A stretch of DNA of 64,000 bases from Pseudomonas sp. Root71 (GTDB lineage Bacteria; Pseudomonadota; Gammaproteobacteria; Pseudomonadales; Pseudomonadaceae). This document shows positions 1 to 8,719 of the stretch, piece by piece (position 1 is the first letter of the stretch; the number at the start of each line of letters is the position of its first letter). The position numbers were made by a program, and so were the translations under genes. The stretch lies in NCBI RefSeq assembly GCF_001429045.1, contig NZ_LMHY01000029.1, forward strand, positions 560,487-624,486, given 5' to 3'. The notes under the pieces are model-generated. The model ran no database searches, was not told the DNA's origin, and saw only the letters and a program-made list of their open reading frames with translations.

Positions 1-1
1 G

Positions 2-508
2 CTGAATATTGCAGTGCTGACTGTCAGCGATACCCGCACACTGGAAACCGACACCTCAGGCCAGGCCTTTGTCGACGGATTGACCGCTGCCGGTCATTTC
101 CTGGCTGCTCGGGTGTTGCTCAAAGATGACCTCTACAAAATTCGCGCGCAAGTCGCCAACTGGATTGCCGACGATGTCGTGCAGGTGGTGCTGATCACCG
201 GCGGCACCGGTTTTACCGGGCGTGACAGCACACCGGAAGCCGTCGGTTGCCTGCTGGACAAGCAGGTTGATGGATTTGGCGAGCTGTTCCGCCAGATCTC
301 GGTTGCCGATATCGGTAGCTCGACCGTTCAGTCCCGGGCATTGGCTGGCCTGGCAAACGGCACGTTGGTTTGCTGCTTGCCGGGCTCGACCAATGCCGTG
401 CGCACAGCTTGGGATGGCATACTGGCCGAGCAGTTGGATGCGCGGCATCGGCCGTGCAACTTCGTGCCTCATTTGAAACAGGCCGCGCCTTGTGAATCCC
501 GTGGGTAA
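2..508 (+). CDS. moaB: Molybdenum cofactor biosynthesis protein B (5' end cut by window)
   Basis: MogA/MoaB-family molybdopterin-binding protein, a cytoplasmic enzyme or partner in molybdenum cofactor synthesis. The reading frame is open from base 2, and the first visible residues (LNIAVLTVSDTR) are the usual first beta strand of the family, so the true start lies a few codons outside the window. Of 168 visible residues, ITGGTGFTGRD (pterin-binding glycine loop) and LPGSTNAV are family signatures. The stop lies inside the start of moeA, giving a 17-base overlap, so the two genes are almost certainly co-transcribed and translationally coupled. The family and the MoaB (rather than MogA) assignment are well supported; the exact N-terminus cannot be seen. 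Confidence 0.93.
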   Translation: MNIAVLTVSDTRTLETDTSGQAFVDGLTAAGHFLAARVLLKDDLYKIRAQVANWIADDVVQVVLITGGTGFTGRDSTPEAVGCLLDKQVDGFGELFRQISVADIGSSTVQSRALAGLANGTLVCCLPGSTNAVRTAWDGILAEQLDARHRPCNFVPHLKQAAPCESRG

Positions 509-1718
509 GCCTGGCAAGTCTGGCAGTCTGATGCCTGTCGAGCAGGCGTTGGCGCGGCTGCTGGAAATGGCCGAGGCCTCGAGGATTGTCGAGCGTGAAC
601 GCTTGCCATTGGCGCAGGTACAGGGGCGCGTACTGGCTGAAGATCTGGTGTCGACGCTTGATCTGCCACCCTGGCCCAACAGCGCCATGGACGGTTATGC
701 CTTGCGCATGGCTGACTGGACGGGAGAGCCGTTGCTGGTCAGTCAGAAGGTGTTTGCCGGCCAGGCCCCCGATCCGTTGCAGCCAGGCACCTGTGCGCGC
801 ATTTTCACCGGGGCGCCTGTTCCTGCCGGTGCCGATTGCGTCGAGATGCAGGAGAACGCCGAGGTTCAGGCCGATGAGCGAGTACGTTTCATTCAAGCCT
901 TGACCCAAGGCCAGAACATTCGCCCGCAAGGCCAGGAAACGACCGTCGGCGAACTGATTCTGCCGGCAGGTACACGGCTGGGGCCGATCGAGCAAGGATT
1001 GGCGGCCTCCTTGGGATGCGCTGAGCTGGCGGTGGTTCGCAAGGTGCGTGTGGCGGTACTGTCTACCGGCGACGAATTGATTGAACCGGGGCAGGCGCTG
1101 GGGCCAGGACAGATCTACAACAGCAACCGGGTGTTGTTGTGTAGCTGGTTGCAGCGTTTGGGGTGTGAGGTCGTCGATGCGGGAATTCTGCCGGACAATC
1201 TGGAAACCACTCGCTCCCGATTGGGAGAGTTGAAGGATGTCGACCTGATCCTCTCGACCGGCGGCGTATCGGTGGGGGAAGCCGATTTTCTGGGTATCGC
1301 CTTGCGCGAAGAGGGCGAGCTGACGCTGTGGAAGCTCGCCATCAAACCCGGTAAACCGCTGACGTTCGGACATTTTCGTGGTGTGCCGGTGATTGGCTTG
1401 CCGGGCAATCCGGCATCGACCCTCGTGACCTTTGCCTTGTTGACCAGACCCTATCTCCTGCGTCGTCAGGGCGTGCAGGACGTTGAGCCGCTGAAGGTCC
1501 AGGTGCCTGCCGGGTTTGACTGGCTCCAGCCAGGCAGTCGGCGTGAGTATTTGCGTGGACGTCTGGAAAACGGCAGGGCAACGATCTACAAAAACCAGAG
1601 TTCCGGTGTGCTGCGCAGCGCGGCCTGGGCTGATGGACTGGTAGAAGTCCTGGAGGATCGCACACTGGTTCCGGGCGATAGCGTTTTCTTCATTCCGCTG
1701 AGCGAAGTCCTGGGCTGA
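492..1718 (+). CDS. moeA: Molybdopterin molybdenumtransferase MoeA
   Basis: Cytoplasmic enzyme that inserts molybdate into adenylated molybdopterin. The 408 residues match the family length. Visible signatures are SAMDGYALR near residue 70, STGDEL near 195, the molybdopterin-binding STGGVSVGEADF near 255 and GLPGNPAS near 300. The start taken is GTG at 492, which overlaps the end of moaB; an internal ATG at 531 (MPVEQALARL) is a possible alternative because the first 13 residues are poorly conserved in character. The gene is followed by a strong hairpin at 1737-1773, ending the moaB-moeA unit. Confidence 0.95.
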   Translation: MNPVGKPGKSGSLMPVEQALARLLEMAEASRIVERERLPLAQVQGRVLAEDLVSTLDLPPWPNSAMDGYALRMADWTGEPLLVSQKVFAGQAPDPLQPGTCARIFTGAPVPAGADCVEMQENAEVQADERVRFIQALTQGQNIRPQGQETTVGELILPAGTRLGPIEQGLAASLGCAELAVVRKVRVAVLSTGDELIEPGQALGPGQIYNSNRVLLCSWLQRLGCEVVDAGILPDNLETTRSRLGELKDVDLILSTGGVSVGEADFLGIALREEGELTLWKLAIKPGKPLTFGHFRGVPVIGLPGNPASTLVTFALLTRPYLLRRQGVQDVEPLKVQVPAGFDWLQPGSRREYLRGRLENGRATIYKNQSSGVLRSAAWADGLVEVLEDRTLVPGDSVFFIPLSEVLG

Positions 1719-1736
1719 TAGCTTCAGTGGCTTTGT

Positions 1737-1773
1737 CACACAAGACCCGGTTGATTGAGCCGGGTCTTGTGTG
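1737..1773. terminator. Hairpin between convergent genes, probable terminator
   Basis: A perfect 14-bp stem (1737-1750 with 1760-1773, core CAAGACCCGG/CCGGGTCTTG) with a 9-base loop lies between the convergent moeA and the small minus-strand gene. It lacks a clear T tract on either side, so factor-independent termination is likely but not certain. Confidence 0.6.
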
Positions 1774-1782
1774 GGTGGCAAC

Positions 1783-1980
1783 TCAATGCGCCAAAAGCAA
1801 TGAAATGACCTGTTCGAAACGGCTATTGGCGATCCAGCCAAGGAGGCCGAGGATCACGGCTGTTCCGCAGGCGGAATAGACAAGTCGGTGTTTGATGGAT
1901 TTGACGTCATCCCGGGCTTCTTCCATGTCCCTGCGTATGCACTTGAGGTGTGTTTCCAGCTCGGTGACGCGAGGTTCCAT
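1783..1980 (-). CDS. Small coiled-coil protein with a C-terminal membrane anchor
   Basis: A 65-residue protein of unknown function. Residues 1-35 are charged and heptad-like (MEPRVTELETHLK, RRDMEEARDDVKSIKHR), typical of a short coiled coil. Residues about 38-52 (ACGTAVILGLLGWIA) form one hydrophobic segment, so it is probably a tail-anchored inner-membrane protein. The start at 1980 is chosen because GGGAG stands a few bases upstream; an upstream extension to 2097 adds 39 residues without a ribosome site and with atypical composition. The architecture resembles small phage- and plasmid-type XhlA-like proteins, but this is only a shape similarity. It is convergent with moeA and shares its terminator region. 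Confidence 0.7.
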   Translation of the reverse strand: MEPRVTELETHLKCIRRDMEEARDDVKSIKHRLVYSACGTAVILGLLGWIANSRFEQVISLLLAH

Positions 1981-2573
1981 ATCAACTTCTCCCGTGGCTT
2001 TTGTGCTGTTGCGGCATTCAGCTCGATGGCCTGCATTTTTATTTTCTGTGAGCGGCAAGACCGAAATGGTCGGTGACGCGAGGTTCTGGCGTTGCATGGC
2101 ACGTCCTTGTGATGTCCAGCAGGCTTCTAAAACTCTATCAATTCAGATTTCCGGTCAATTGAGCCGATTCCTCATGTTTTGTAAGAAAAGTCCTGCCGTG
2201 TGGGGTGCGGGACCTTCCGACTGGAAATAATTCGTTTTTTGTGGCTTTTAACGGACGCTTCGAGTGGCGAATTGATAGTTTAAAATGTGCAACTCGATGG
2301 TTTGTACGATAAGGCGCTTCTATCATAAATTTATTTGTGCAGTGGTTTTTTTTGCTACTTGTCCCGATAAGAGGGACAAGGCTTGATGTGTTCCGATATT
2401 TGGAATAAGTGCACTGTTTGAGTAATGGTTTTCTGTTTGCGTGTTTGTAGCGTAAATCTGCAGATGAAATGATTTGTTAAGAAGAGTGAGTCACTTTTAA
2501 CTTGACTCTTTTCTATGAAGAATTAAATGCTGTACTTCAAATTGAAACAGTGTTCCAAATGCAGGGACAGATA
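1981..2573. other. AT-rich intergenic region, no gene seen
   Basis: About 590 bases between the divergent small membrane protein gene and the IclR gene. From roughly 2230 it becomes visibly AT-rich compared with the rest of the window. No convincing open frame is present. Short inverted elements occur, for example AAGAGTGAGTCA near 2480 facing TTGACTCTT near 2503, which could be part of an operator for the downstream regulator, but I cannot assign them. The base composition suggests either a complex promoter region or acquired DNA. Confidence 0.4.
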
Positions 2574-3329
2574 ATGTCATTAAAAACTCTCAATATTTCC
2601 CTTGAGTTGCTCTCCCGCTTTTCCGCGGAGCGTTTCAGTTGGGGCGTTCGTGAAATGAGCGCAGAGATGGGCCTTTCGCCCTCCGCTGTGCAACGGATCA
2701 TGTCGACGTTTGCAAAGCAGGGCTTTTTGCGCCAACAAACGGAAACTCGCCGATACGAACTGGGCGTTCGCTTTTGGGAGTACGGGTTGTTGTTTCGCGA
2801 CCGGTTGCAGTTATCCGATGCGCCCGCTATCTGGCTGCGAGAAGTGGCCACGGAACAAGGCGAAACGGTGTATCTGAATTTCCTGGACGGCCACACTTCT
2901 GTGTGTGTGCAGGTAGCCGACAGCACCGAACATGTGCAACTGAACATTAAGCCGGGAGAGCGGACTTCGCTGCATGCGGGCTCCCGAGGCAAGGTGATGC
3001 TAGCGTTTTTACCTACGCAGATGCGCAATCTGATTCTCGAAGAGACGTTTGTTTCGTTGCCGATGGACGAGGCCCGGCAACGCCGGTCAAGTCTTCACGC
3101 GGACCTCGATAGTGTCCATGAACAAGGCTTTTGCGTCAGTCGCAGTGAGCGGCTGAAGGATGTTGTCGGTTTGAGTTTCCCGCTGTTTGACGCCCGTTCA
3201 ATCGTAATGGGTTCGGTCACCATCGGCGGCCCCGGTGCGCGTATGACAGATGAAAAGTTACAGGCTTGCATGTCTCCTATGCGCCAGTTGGCTGAACAAC
3301 TTCAACGTCACTTCCGGAAATTCCTATGA
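2574..3329 (+). CDS. IclR-family transcriptional regulator
   Basis: A 251-residue regulator. An N-terminal winged helix-turn-helix (about residues 5-65, including VREMSAEMGLSPSAVQRIM) is followed by an IclR effector-binding domain (about 80-250; note LHAGSRGKVMLAFLP and SRSERLKDVVGLSFPLFD). The start at 2574 is preferred over an in-frame ATG at 2502 because AGGGACAG stands just upstream and the family N-terminus starts here. The gene overlaps the following hydrolase by four bases (ATGA), so it is co-transcribed with the hydrolase and probably with the MFS transporter. IclR members usually control nearby catabolic genes in response to a small aromatic or carboxylic acid; the ligand cannot be told here. 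Confidence 0.92.
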   Translation: MSLKTLNISLELLSRFSAERFSWGVREMSAEMGLSPSAVQRIMSTFAKQGFLRQQTETRRYELGVRFWEYGLLFRDRLQLSDAPAIWLREVATEQGETVYLNFLDGHTSVCVQVADSTEHVQLNIKPGERTSLHAGSRGKVMLAFLPTQMRNLILEETFVSLPMDEARQRRSSLHADLDSVHEQGFCVSRSERLKDVVGLSFPLFDARSIVMGSVTIGGPGARMTDEKLQACMSPMRQLAEQLQRHFRKFL

Positions 3330-4342
3330 GTACAACTTTTTTACCACACGCCATTAAACGTGTGTCGATGCCGCTGTTGTCGATGGGGTCTTTTTTTGTC
3401 GGTGGACATGAGGTCTGCTACAGCGGCGAACCAGAGGAGGCGTATGTACTGGCTCCCAATGGAGTGCCCGTGAACATCAACCCCAACGGTACGTCCTGTG
3501 TCGGGCAGATGTATGTGCAGTACTTGCTCAATGCCGAAGGGACACGCCGCCCACCCGTGGTGTTTTGCCATGGCGGCTCGATGACGGGGGCGGTCTGGGA
3601 GTCGACCCCTGACGGGCAGGAAGGCTGGTTGAGCGATTTCTTTCGTCAGGGTTGGTCGGTCTACAACGTTGATGCCGTCGAGCGTGGCCGTTCGGGCTGG
3701 GCCCCTCGAGATCGCGCTTTTGCCGCCAAACCATTATTGCGCACCGGCCAGGACTGCTTTGTGCAGTTTCGCATCGGTACTGCGGTTCAGGATTGCTCGC
3801 TCGACAGCCTGCATGCCGCCGCTTATCCCCACTGCCAATTCCCGCTTCAGGCGTTTGACCAGTTCATGAGGCAGGTGGTGCCGCGTTGGTCAGATACGGA
3901 CGAACTGACTCTGAACGCTTATGTAGCGATGCTGGATTGTTTGGCACAGCCGGTGATTCTCATTGCCCACTCACAAGGCGGTGCTTTCGCCGTGCGTGCG
4001 GCCGAACAGCACCCTGACAAAGTGGCCGCGATTGTCGCCATTGAACCGGCGCAAGCGGGCACGGCAGAAGGGCTTGCGCAAAGGCGGCTGAAAGATACTC
4101 CGATCCTGTTGGTCTATGGCGACAATCTGCGACTGGACGCACGCTGGCCCCATATCAGAAAACGTACCGATCACTATTTTGATCAGCTCGCGACTTGCGG
4201 TGGTCATGTAACGCTCATGGATCTGCCAGCGCACGGTATTTATGGAAACTCACACCTACTCATGCTCGAACGCAACAACCTGGCTATTTCGGCGCTGATC
4301 CAAAAATGGTTGCAAACGCAAGGATTGGCTACTGCTCTCTAA
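3326..4342 (+). CDS. Alpha/beta-hydrolase fold esterase or lactonase
   Basis: A 338-residue hydrolase. The oxyanion HGG (FCHGGSMTG) lies near residue 80, the nucleophile elbow AHSQGG puts the serine near residue 215, a candidate acid lies in LLVYGDN near 265, and a candidate histidine in PAHGIYGNSH near 302-308. No signal peptide is obvious, although the N-terminus has a short hydrophobic stretch. It is larger than a minimal hydrolase, with an insertion between strands that would form a cap. It overlaps the regulator by ATGA and is followed after 45 bases by an MFS permease, so it likely acts on a substrate imported by that permease. The substrate is unknown. Confidence 0.85.
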   Translation: MSTTFLPHAIKRVSMPLLSMGSFFVGGHEVCYSGEPEEAYVLAPNGVPVNINPNGTSCVGQMYVQYLLNAEGTRRPPVVFCHGGSMTGAVWESTPDGQEGWLSDFFRQGWSVYNVDAVERGRSGWAPRDRAFAAKPLLRTGQDCFVQFRIGTAVQDCSLDSLHAAAYPHCQFPLQAFDQFMRQVVPRWSDTDELTLNAYVAMLDCLAQPVILIAHSQGGAFAVRAAEQHPDKVAAIVAIEPAQAGTAEGLAQRRLKDTPILLVYGDNLRLDARWPHIRKRTDHYFDQLATCGGHVTLMDLPAHGIYGNSHLLMLERNNLAISALIQKWLQTQGLATAL

Positions 4343-4387
4343 TGCTTTCTAACAAGCATCAGCGCATTACACCTGAAGGAGCACTTC

Positions 4388-5701
4388 ATGGAACAAAAAC
4401 AACAAACAGTTGAAAGCCTCACGATGCGCAAGGTGGCATGGCGAATATTACCTTTTGTGACCGTCGGATATTTTCTTGCCTCTCTGGACCGAGTCAATAT
4501 TGCCTTCGCCGCATTACAGATGAAGCAGGATATTGCATTGGGAGACGCGGCTTTCGGCTTCGGCGCGGGTTTGTTTTTTATCGCTTACTGCCTGTTCGCG
4601 GTTCCTGCCAATATGATGCTGGAACGGTTCGGGCCGGTACGCTGGCTAGCGTTCACCATGGTTTCCTGGGGGCTCATCAGTAGTTGCATGGCTGCTGTGT
4701 CGGGACCTCAGTCCTTTTACATCCTGCGTTTTCTGCTCGGGATGGCCGAGGCTGGATTTTTTCCTGGCGTTATCTTCTATCTGACGCTGTGGTTCCCCAG
4801 TGGCCACCGCAGCCGTGCGGTCGCGATATTGATGATGGCCTTGCCAGTGTCAAGTGTTCTGGGCTCCCCGTTGTCTGCCTTGTTGTTGCTGACCGATGGC
4901 TGGTTGGGCATGCGAGGCTGGCACTGGTTGTTCATCATTGAGGGTTCGCCGGCTATTTTCATGGGCATTCTCTGTTTGTACGTGCTTCCTCACGATGTTA
5001 GTCGTGCCAGGTTCCTGACAGCTCAAGAACGGGCATGGATTGCCAGCCAGGTCAGTGAGGTGCCCGGCGAAAAAGTTCGGGGTACGCTCAAGGATCTATG
5101 GGGCGTGCTTTGCAACAAGTATGTGTTGGTTTTGACATTGATATATATAGGTGGGACTTCCGTGACCAATGGTCTGTCGCTGTGGCAGCCACAAATCATT
5201 AGCACGTTCAATTTGTCGACCATGCAGATCGGTTTCCTCAACGCGCTGCCTTTCGCCCTCGCCAGCTTTGTCATGTACCTCTGGAGCAGCCATTCGGATC
5301 GCACCGGTGAGCGTGTAAAGCACTTGGCGCTTCCATTGGCCATCGGCGCGGTTGCGCTGACATGCATCATGTTCGTTGAGTCGTTGCTGGCGACCATTGT
5401 TGTGCTATGTGTTGCCATCACCGCCGCGTCGATGATCAAAGGCCCATTCTGGGCACTGGCGACCGAAATGGTCCCGGCGCGCAACGCAGCCATGGCCATT
5501 GCGATGATTAATGCCTTGAACAATCTGGGGGTTTTTGCCGGCACCTATCTGATCGGGGTAATCAAAGAGGCCACTGGCAACTTCACCTTTGCGCTGGTGC
5601 CTTACCTGGTGATCTCAGTCGTCGCCTGTACCCTGGCGCTTTGGATCGGTCGCCGCCAGGGAATGAACATCGGGAGCGCATCAAGCAAAATCGCTGGCTA
5701 G
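4388..5701 (+). CDS. MFS transporter, anion:cation symporter type
   Basis: A 437-residue inner-membrane permease with about twelve hydrophobic segments. The region DRVNIAFAALQMKQD near residue 28 and the loop after the second helix (MLERFGPVRWLAF) are typical of the anion:cation symporter branch of the major facilitator superfamily, which takes up organic acids such as tartrate, glucarate, phthalate or hydroxyphenylacetate. GAAGGAG stands at a good distance before the ATG. It is the third gene of the IclR-hydrolase-transporter unit and probably imports the substrate or precursor of the hydrolase. Confidence 0.9.
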   Translation: MEQKQQTVESLTMRKVAWRILPFVTVGYFLASLDRVNIAFAALQMKQDIALGDAAFGFGAGLFFIAYCLFAVPANMMLERFGPVRWLAFTMVSWGLISSCMAAVSGPQSFYILRFLLGMAEAGFFPGVIFYLTLWFPSGHRSRAVAILMMALPVSSVLGSPLSALLLLTDGWLGMRGWHWLFIIEGSPAIFMGILCLYVLPHDVSRARFLTAQERAWIASQVSEVPGEKVRGTLKDLWGVLCNKYVLVLTLIYIGGTSVTNGLSLWQPQIISTFNLSTMQIGFLNALPFALASFVMYLWSSHSDRTGERVKHLALPLAIGAVALTCIMFVESLLATIVVLCVAITAASMIKGPFWALATEMVPARNAAMAIAMINALNNLGVFAGTYLIGVIKEATGNFTFALVPYLVISVVACTLALWIGRRQGMNIGSASSKIAG

Positions 5702-5735
5702 CCATAGCATTCGATGGACGCTGCCAGGCGGAGAA

Positions 5736-5761
5736 AAGCCCGCGATGGGGAGGGCGGGCTT
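5736..5761. terminator. Hairpin between convergent MFS and response regulator genes
   Basis: An 8-bp GC-rich stem (AAGCCCGC at 5736-5743 with GCGGGCTT at 5754-5761) lies between two convergent genes, flanked by A and T runs. Probably a bidirectional terminator. Confidence 0.6.
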
Positions 5762-5830
5762 AAAGGTTTTCGCCAGGCTCTGTACGAAAGTAATGTTGTG
5801 AACGCAGCATGGTACAAGCCAGTGAAATAC

Positions 5831-6490
5831 CTAGTCATCAAGGCTGATGATTTGTTCGCGCACGGCAAACAGTACCAGGCCGGCCACATCGTAGATCTGC
5901 AGACGCTTCATGATCTGCGAACGGTGGGTTTCGACGGTCTTGACGCTCAACCCCAGGCCGTTTGCGATCTCTCGGGTGGATTTTCCGCGAACGATCAACC
6001 GCAGGATTTCCAGCTGACGTGCCGTCAGGTTGTGCGAGTCGGCAGGTTCAGGTGGGCGCTTCTGGTTTCGGGTCAGGGCCTGGTTGATCACCGTGTGGGC
6101 AATGGCCGGGCTCAGATAGCGCTCGTTGTTGCGCAAGGCTTCCAACGCGTGTTCAAGTTCAGTCGCCGTAGTGTCCTTGAGCAGGTAGCCATGGGCTCCG
6201 GACTCCAGCGCCTGCATGATCAGGGCCGGGTCGGTGTGCATCGAGAGGATCAGGACCTTGCTCTGCGGGCGCACCCGCTTGAGCTGCTGCAGCGCTTCGA
6301 GGCCGCCGGTCTGGCGCATCGAAATATCCAGCAAGACAATGTCCGGGGACAGGTGCCCGACCATTTCGAGCAACTGCGAGCCGTCACTGGCCTCACCGAT
6401 GACGGCATAGCCGGGCAGATCCATTACCAGGGCACGCACGCCAGCCCTGATCAGCGAGTGGTCATCCACCAGAAGTAAATTACAAGTCAA
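5831..6490 (-). CDS. NarL/FixJ-type response regulator
   Basis: A 219-residue two-component response regulator. The receiver domain occupies residues 3-120 with acidic pair VDDH near 8-11, phospho-acceptor Asp55 in LLDISM and Lys near 105 (LLKD). A LuxR-type helix-turn-helix follows at about 150-212 (LTARQLEILRLIVRGKSTREIA). Its start overlaps the end of the histidine kinase gene by four bases, so it is the output partner of that kinase. The target genes are not visible from the sequence. Confidence 0.94.
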   Translation of the reverse strand: MTCNLLLVDDHSLIRAGVRALVMDLPGYAVIGEASDGSQLLEMVGHLSPDIVLLDISMRQTGGLEALQQLKRVRPQSKVLILSMHTDPALIMQALESGAHGYLLKDTTATELEHALEALRNNERYLSPAIAHTVINQALTRNQKRPPEPADSHNLTARQLEILRLIVRGKSTREIANGLGLSVKTVETHRSQIMKRLQIYDVAGLVLFAVREQIISLDD

Positions 6491-7452
6491 TGCATAACCT
6501 TATTCGAACTGGCCCGTTCGAGCGCACGGGGCGCCCAGGGAAAAAGAGCTTCGATTTGAGTGCCTTTGCCCGGCTCGCTGGTAACGGTCAGTGTGCCGCC
6601 CAGTTGATCGATTCGTTCCGACATCCCGGCCATACCGCGTTGCCCTTCACGACCAGGGTCTGATGCGGGTGCGAAGCCCTGGCCATCGTCGCTGATCTGC
6701 AACTTCAGGCCTTGGGGCAGACGCTGCAGGCACACTAGCAGGTTCTTGGCCTGGGCATGTCGCAGGATGTTGGTGACCGCTTCCTGGGTAATGCGGAAAG
6801 CCGCCACGGCCATTTCCTCCGGTATGCCGGTCAGGCGCTGCTGGCATTCCAGGCTCCAGTGCACCGGGGTGTTGGCCAGGGTCTTGAGCAGGTGCGCCCG
6901 CAGACTGGCTTCCAGCCCAAGGCTGGTCAACTGCCGGGGATTGAGAATGGCGGATACGTCACGAACTTTGGCGAGGGTTTCTTCCAGCGTGTCGCAGAGG
7001 ACCGAACATTGTCCCTGGAGCTCTTCGGGCATCCGGCGTTTGAGCCAGTCACTTTGCAGTTTTGCGGCGGTCAGCAATTGACCGATGTCGTCATGCAGTT
7101 CGCGGCTCAGTCGGTGACGCTCGTTTTCCTGGACCTGTAATAGCCGGTCGGCCAGTTCCTGGGGCTGGAATTTGATCGATTTGCGCGAGAGGCAATACTG
7201 CACGGCAACACTGGTCAGCGCCGCAACGTTGAGCACCAGCAATGACAGGGGGAGCGGAATGGACAAGCCATGGACCAGTAGACTGCCGAGGGTCGAGCAG
7301 ACGCATAGCAATAGCGTGAATGTGCGTGCATTTTCCCGGGAGGGTGGCCACTTGGCGATTGACTTGAGGCTGGCGTGCATAGCGGATGGAGCCAATGGAT
7401 GTTCGCTGCGGGCTGACCGGTCATGCTGGCTGACAGGCCCCTGTTTTTTCAT
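6487..7452 (-). CDS. NarX/DegS-type sensor histidine kinase
   Basis: Membrane histidine kinase of the HisKA_3 class. Two adjacent hydrophobic segments (LLLCVCSTLGSLLVHG and LPLSLLVLNVAALTSVAV) near residues 46-85 leave almost no periplasmic loop, so it probably senses a membrane or cytoplasmic signal. The phospho-acceptor His lies in RHRLSRELHDDIGQ, near residue 120 by this start. The ATPase part has ITQEAVTNILRHA (N box) and ISDDGQGF. The start is uncertain: ATG at 7452, TTG at 7506 and ATG at 7380 are all in frame and none has a good ribosome site. It precedes and overlaps its response regulator by four bases. Confidence 0.88.
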   Translation of the reverse strand: MKKQGPVSQHDRSARSEHPLAPSAMHASLKSIAKWPPSRENARTFTLLLCVCSTLGSLLVHGLSIPLPLSLLVLNVAALTSVAVQYCLSRKSIKFQPQELADRLLQVQENERHRLSRELHDDIGQLLTAAKLQSDWLKRRMPEELQGQCSVLCDTLEETLAKVRDVSAILNPRQLTSLGLEASLRAHLLKTLANTPVHWSLECQQRLTGIPEEMAVAAFRITQEAVTNILRHAQAKNLLVCLQRLPQGLKLQISDDGQGFAPASDPGREGQRGMAGMSERIDQLGGTLTVTSEPGKGTQIEALFPWAPRALERASSNKVMH

Positions 7453-7628
7453 GTGGAGCGCCGACGCGTTCAGCTCCGAACTGCAGCGAGCTGTATCCGG
7501 CTGCAATCACACTGCCATTAATTGGCGTCAACTAACAGGCGGCATGTTAGCACTTAAGATACCGATGGTCGCGTCCGTATGTATGTCCGAAAAGTCAGGC
7601 GCCCAGTCGTCTGGAGGATGATTCCATA

Positions 7629-7877
7629 ATGGAACAAGTTGGTTGTTACCGTCGCAAAATGCCGATTACCTTAGGTTTTTTTGTTGATATCAGGCAACAC
7701 CCGGGTCAAGGCAGGTGCGCAATTGTCGATGGGCAAGAGTGGTTGTTTAATGATGTCGCTTATAGCTATGAAATATTCATTTGCGACCTGTGCGCACTCA
7801 AGTTAGAGCGCGATATTGATAACCGGAACACGCCATACGGCATGGTTTGGCAAGTTCAGGCCTGCCGCTCCGAATAG
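7629..7877 (+). CDS. Possible small hypothetical protein
   Basis: An 82-codon frame starting at an ATG about ten bases after a GGAGG motif (7614-7618). It encodes a protein with a CDLC motif near the middle and an acidic second half, without similarity to any family I recognise. Base composition is lower in GC than the neighbours. Its last 22 bases overlap the end of the convergent Hpt-like gene. The good ribosome site argues for a real gene; the atypical codon use and lack of recognisable family argue against it. Confidence 0.35.
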   Translation: MEQVGCYRRKMPITLGFFVDIRQHPGQGRCAIVDGQEWLFNDVAYSYEIFICDLCALKLERDIDNRNTPYGMVWQVQACRSE

Positions 7878-8326
7878 GATACGAGGGTGAAGGGCCTGGC
7901 ATTGACCGGTGGTTGAAACCGGCTTTGCCCGACTTGAAAGGCAAAGGCTTCGATCAGGGTGGCCTGTTCGCTGTCGTCGAGACTGAGCTGTCCGGTGGTC
8001 TGGTCGATGAGTTCGAGTTGCCAGGCAATCAGGGTCAGGCAGTCTTTCAGGGCACTCAGCGCCTCGTCGTGCAGGCTCATGGTGTTCTGTGCGTGGTTCA
8101 GCAGGCCATGAATATGCAGGGAGAATTCAGACACGGCCGCCAACGCCAGGGCATCGGCCTTGTTGGCCAGCTTGAGCAGTGTGCTGAGCAGACAGTCGAT
8201 GGCGTCCTTGTCATTGCTGATGAGTTGCAGATGACTCAGGCATTCCTCGGTTTTAGCCAGGAGTGTTTCAGCCTCGACTAGAAACTCCGGGAGCCTCAGG
8301 GCCCACTCTTTACGGTCGTTCGGCAT
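7856..8326 (-). CDS. Hpt-like helical protein without a phospho-acceptor histidine
   Basis: A 156-residue all-helical, soluble protein. The stretch LLSTLLKLANKADALALAAV near residues 45-65 aligns by eye with the histidine-phosphotransfer helix (LFRAAHTLKGNA...), but the histidine position holds leucine. The start at 8326 is preferred because TGGAG lies eight bases upstream; a start at 8338 would add only four residues. It sits between a two-component pair and a cheV gene transcribed in the opposite direction, which suggests a signalling or chemotaxis-related role. The Hpt reading is an inference from weak helical similarity; it could equally be an unrelated helical bundle. Confidence 0.7.
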   Translation of the reverse strand: MPNDRKEWALRLPEFLVEAETLLAKTEECLSHLQLISNDKDAIDCLLSTLLKLANKADALALAAVSEFSLHIHGLLNHAQNTMSLHDEALSALKDCLTLIAWQLELIDQTTGQLSLDDSEQATLIEAFAFQVGQSRFQPPVNARPFTLVSYSERQA

Positions 8327-8719
8327 ACTTATCTCCACAGCGTCATATCAAATGAGGGGATATCGTGTGTGTCGACGAGGGCGGTCGGAACCCCGGCATT
8401 GCCGAGTCGCCGGGTGAACGACTTGCGGCTGGCCCGCAGGCAGGCTGGGGAACACGAGAGGGTGGTTGGCCACTGGCTTGCGATCGCACACAAAAGCCTG
8501 ACTCCGTTCATGCAATGAGAATGGCGTCACATTAATGGCTATTGGATATTGCGAATATCAGGTTGTACCTGATTGTTGATAGGGGGATCCCTTACGCAGG
8601 GGAACCTTTCGCGAGAACCGGGGTCGCGTGGCGCGGAAGTACGGCAGATGTAATCACAGCGCCAGTAAAGCATGATGTTAATGTGACATCAATTGCCGGG
8701 CGTGGCATTTTAGAGAGGG
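8327..8719. other. Intergenic region without a recognisable gene
   Basis: About 390 bases between the divergent Hpt-like gene and the promoter of cheV. Short open frames on both strands have no ribosome sites and no recognisable products. I see no tRNA, hairpin terminator or repeat in it. Composition is mixed, with an AT-richer second half. Confidence 0.4.
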
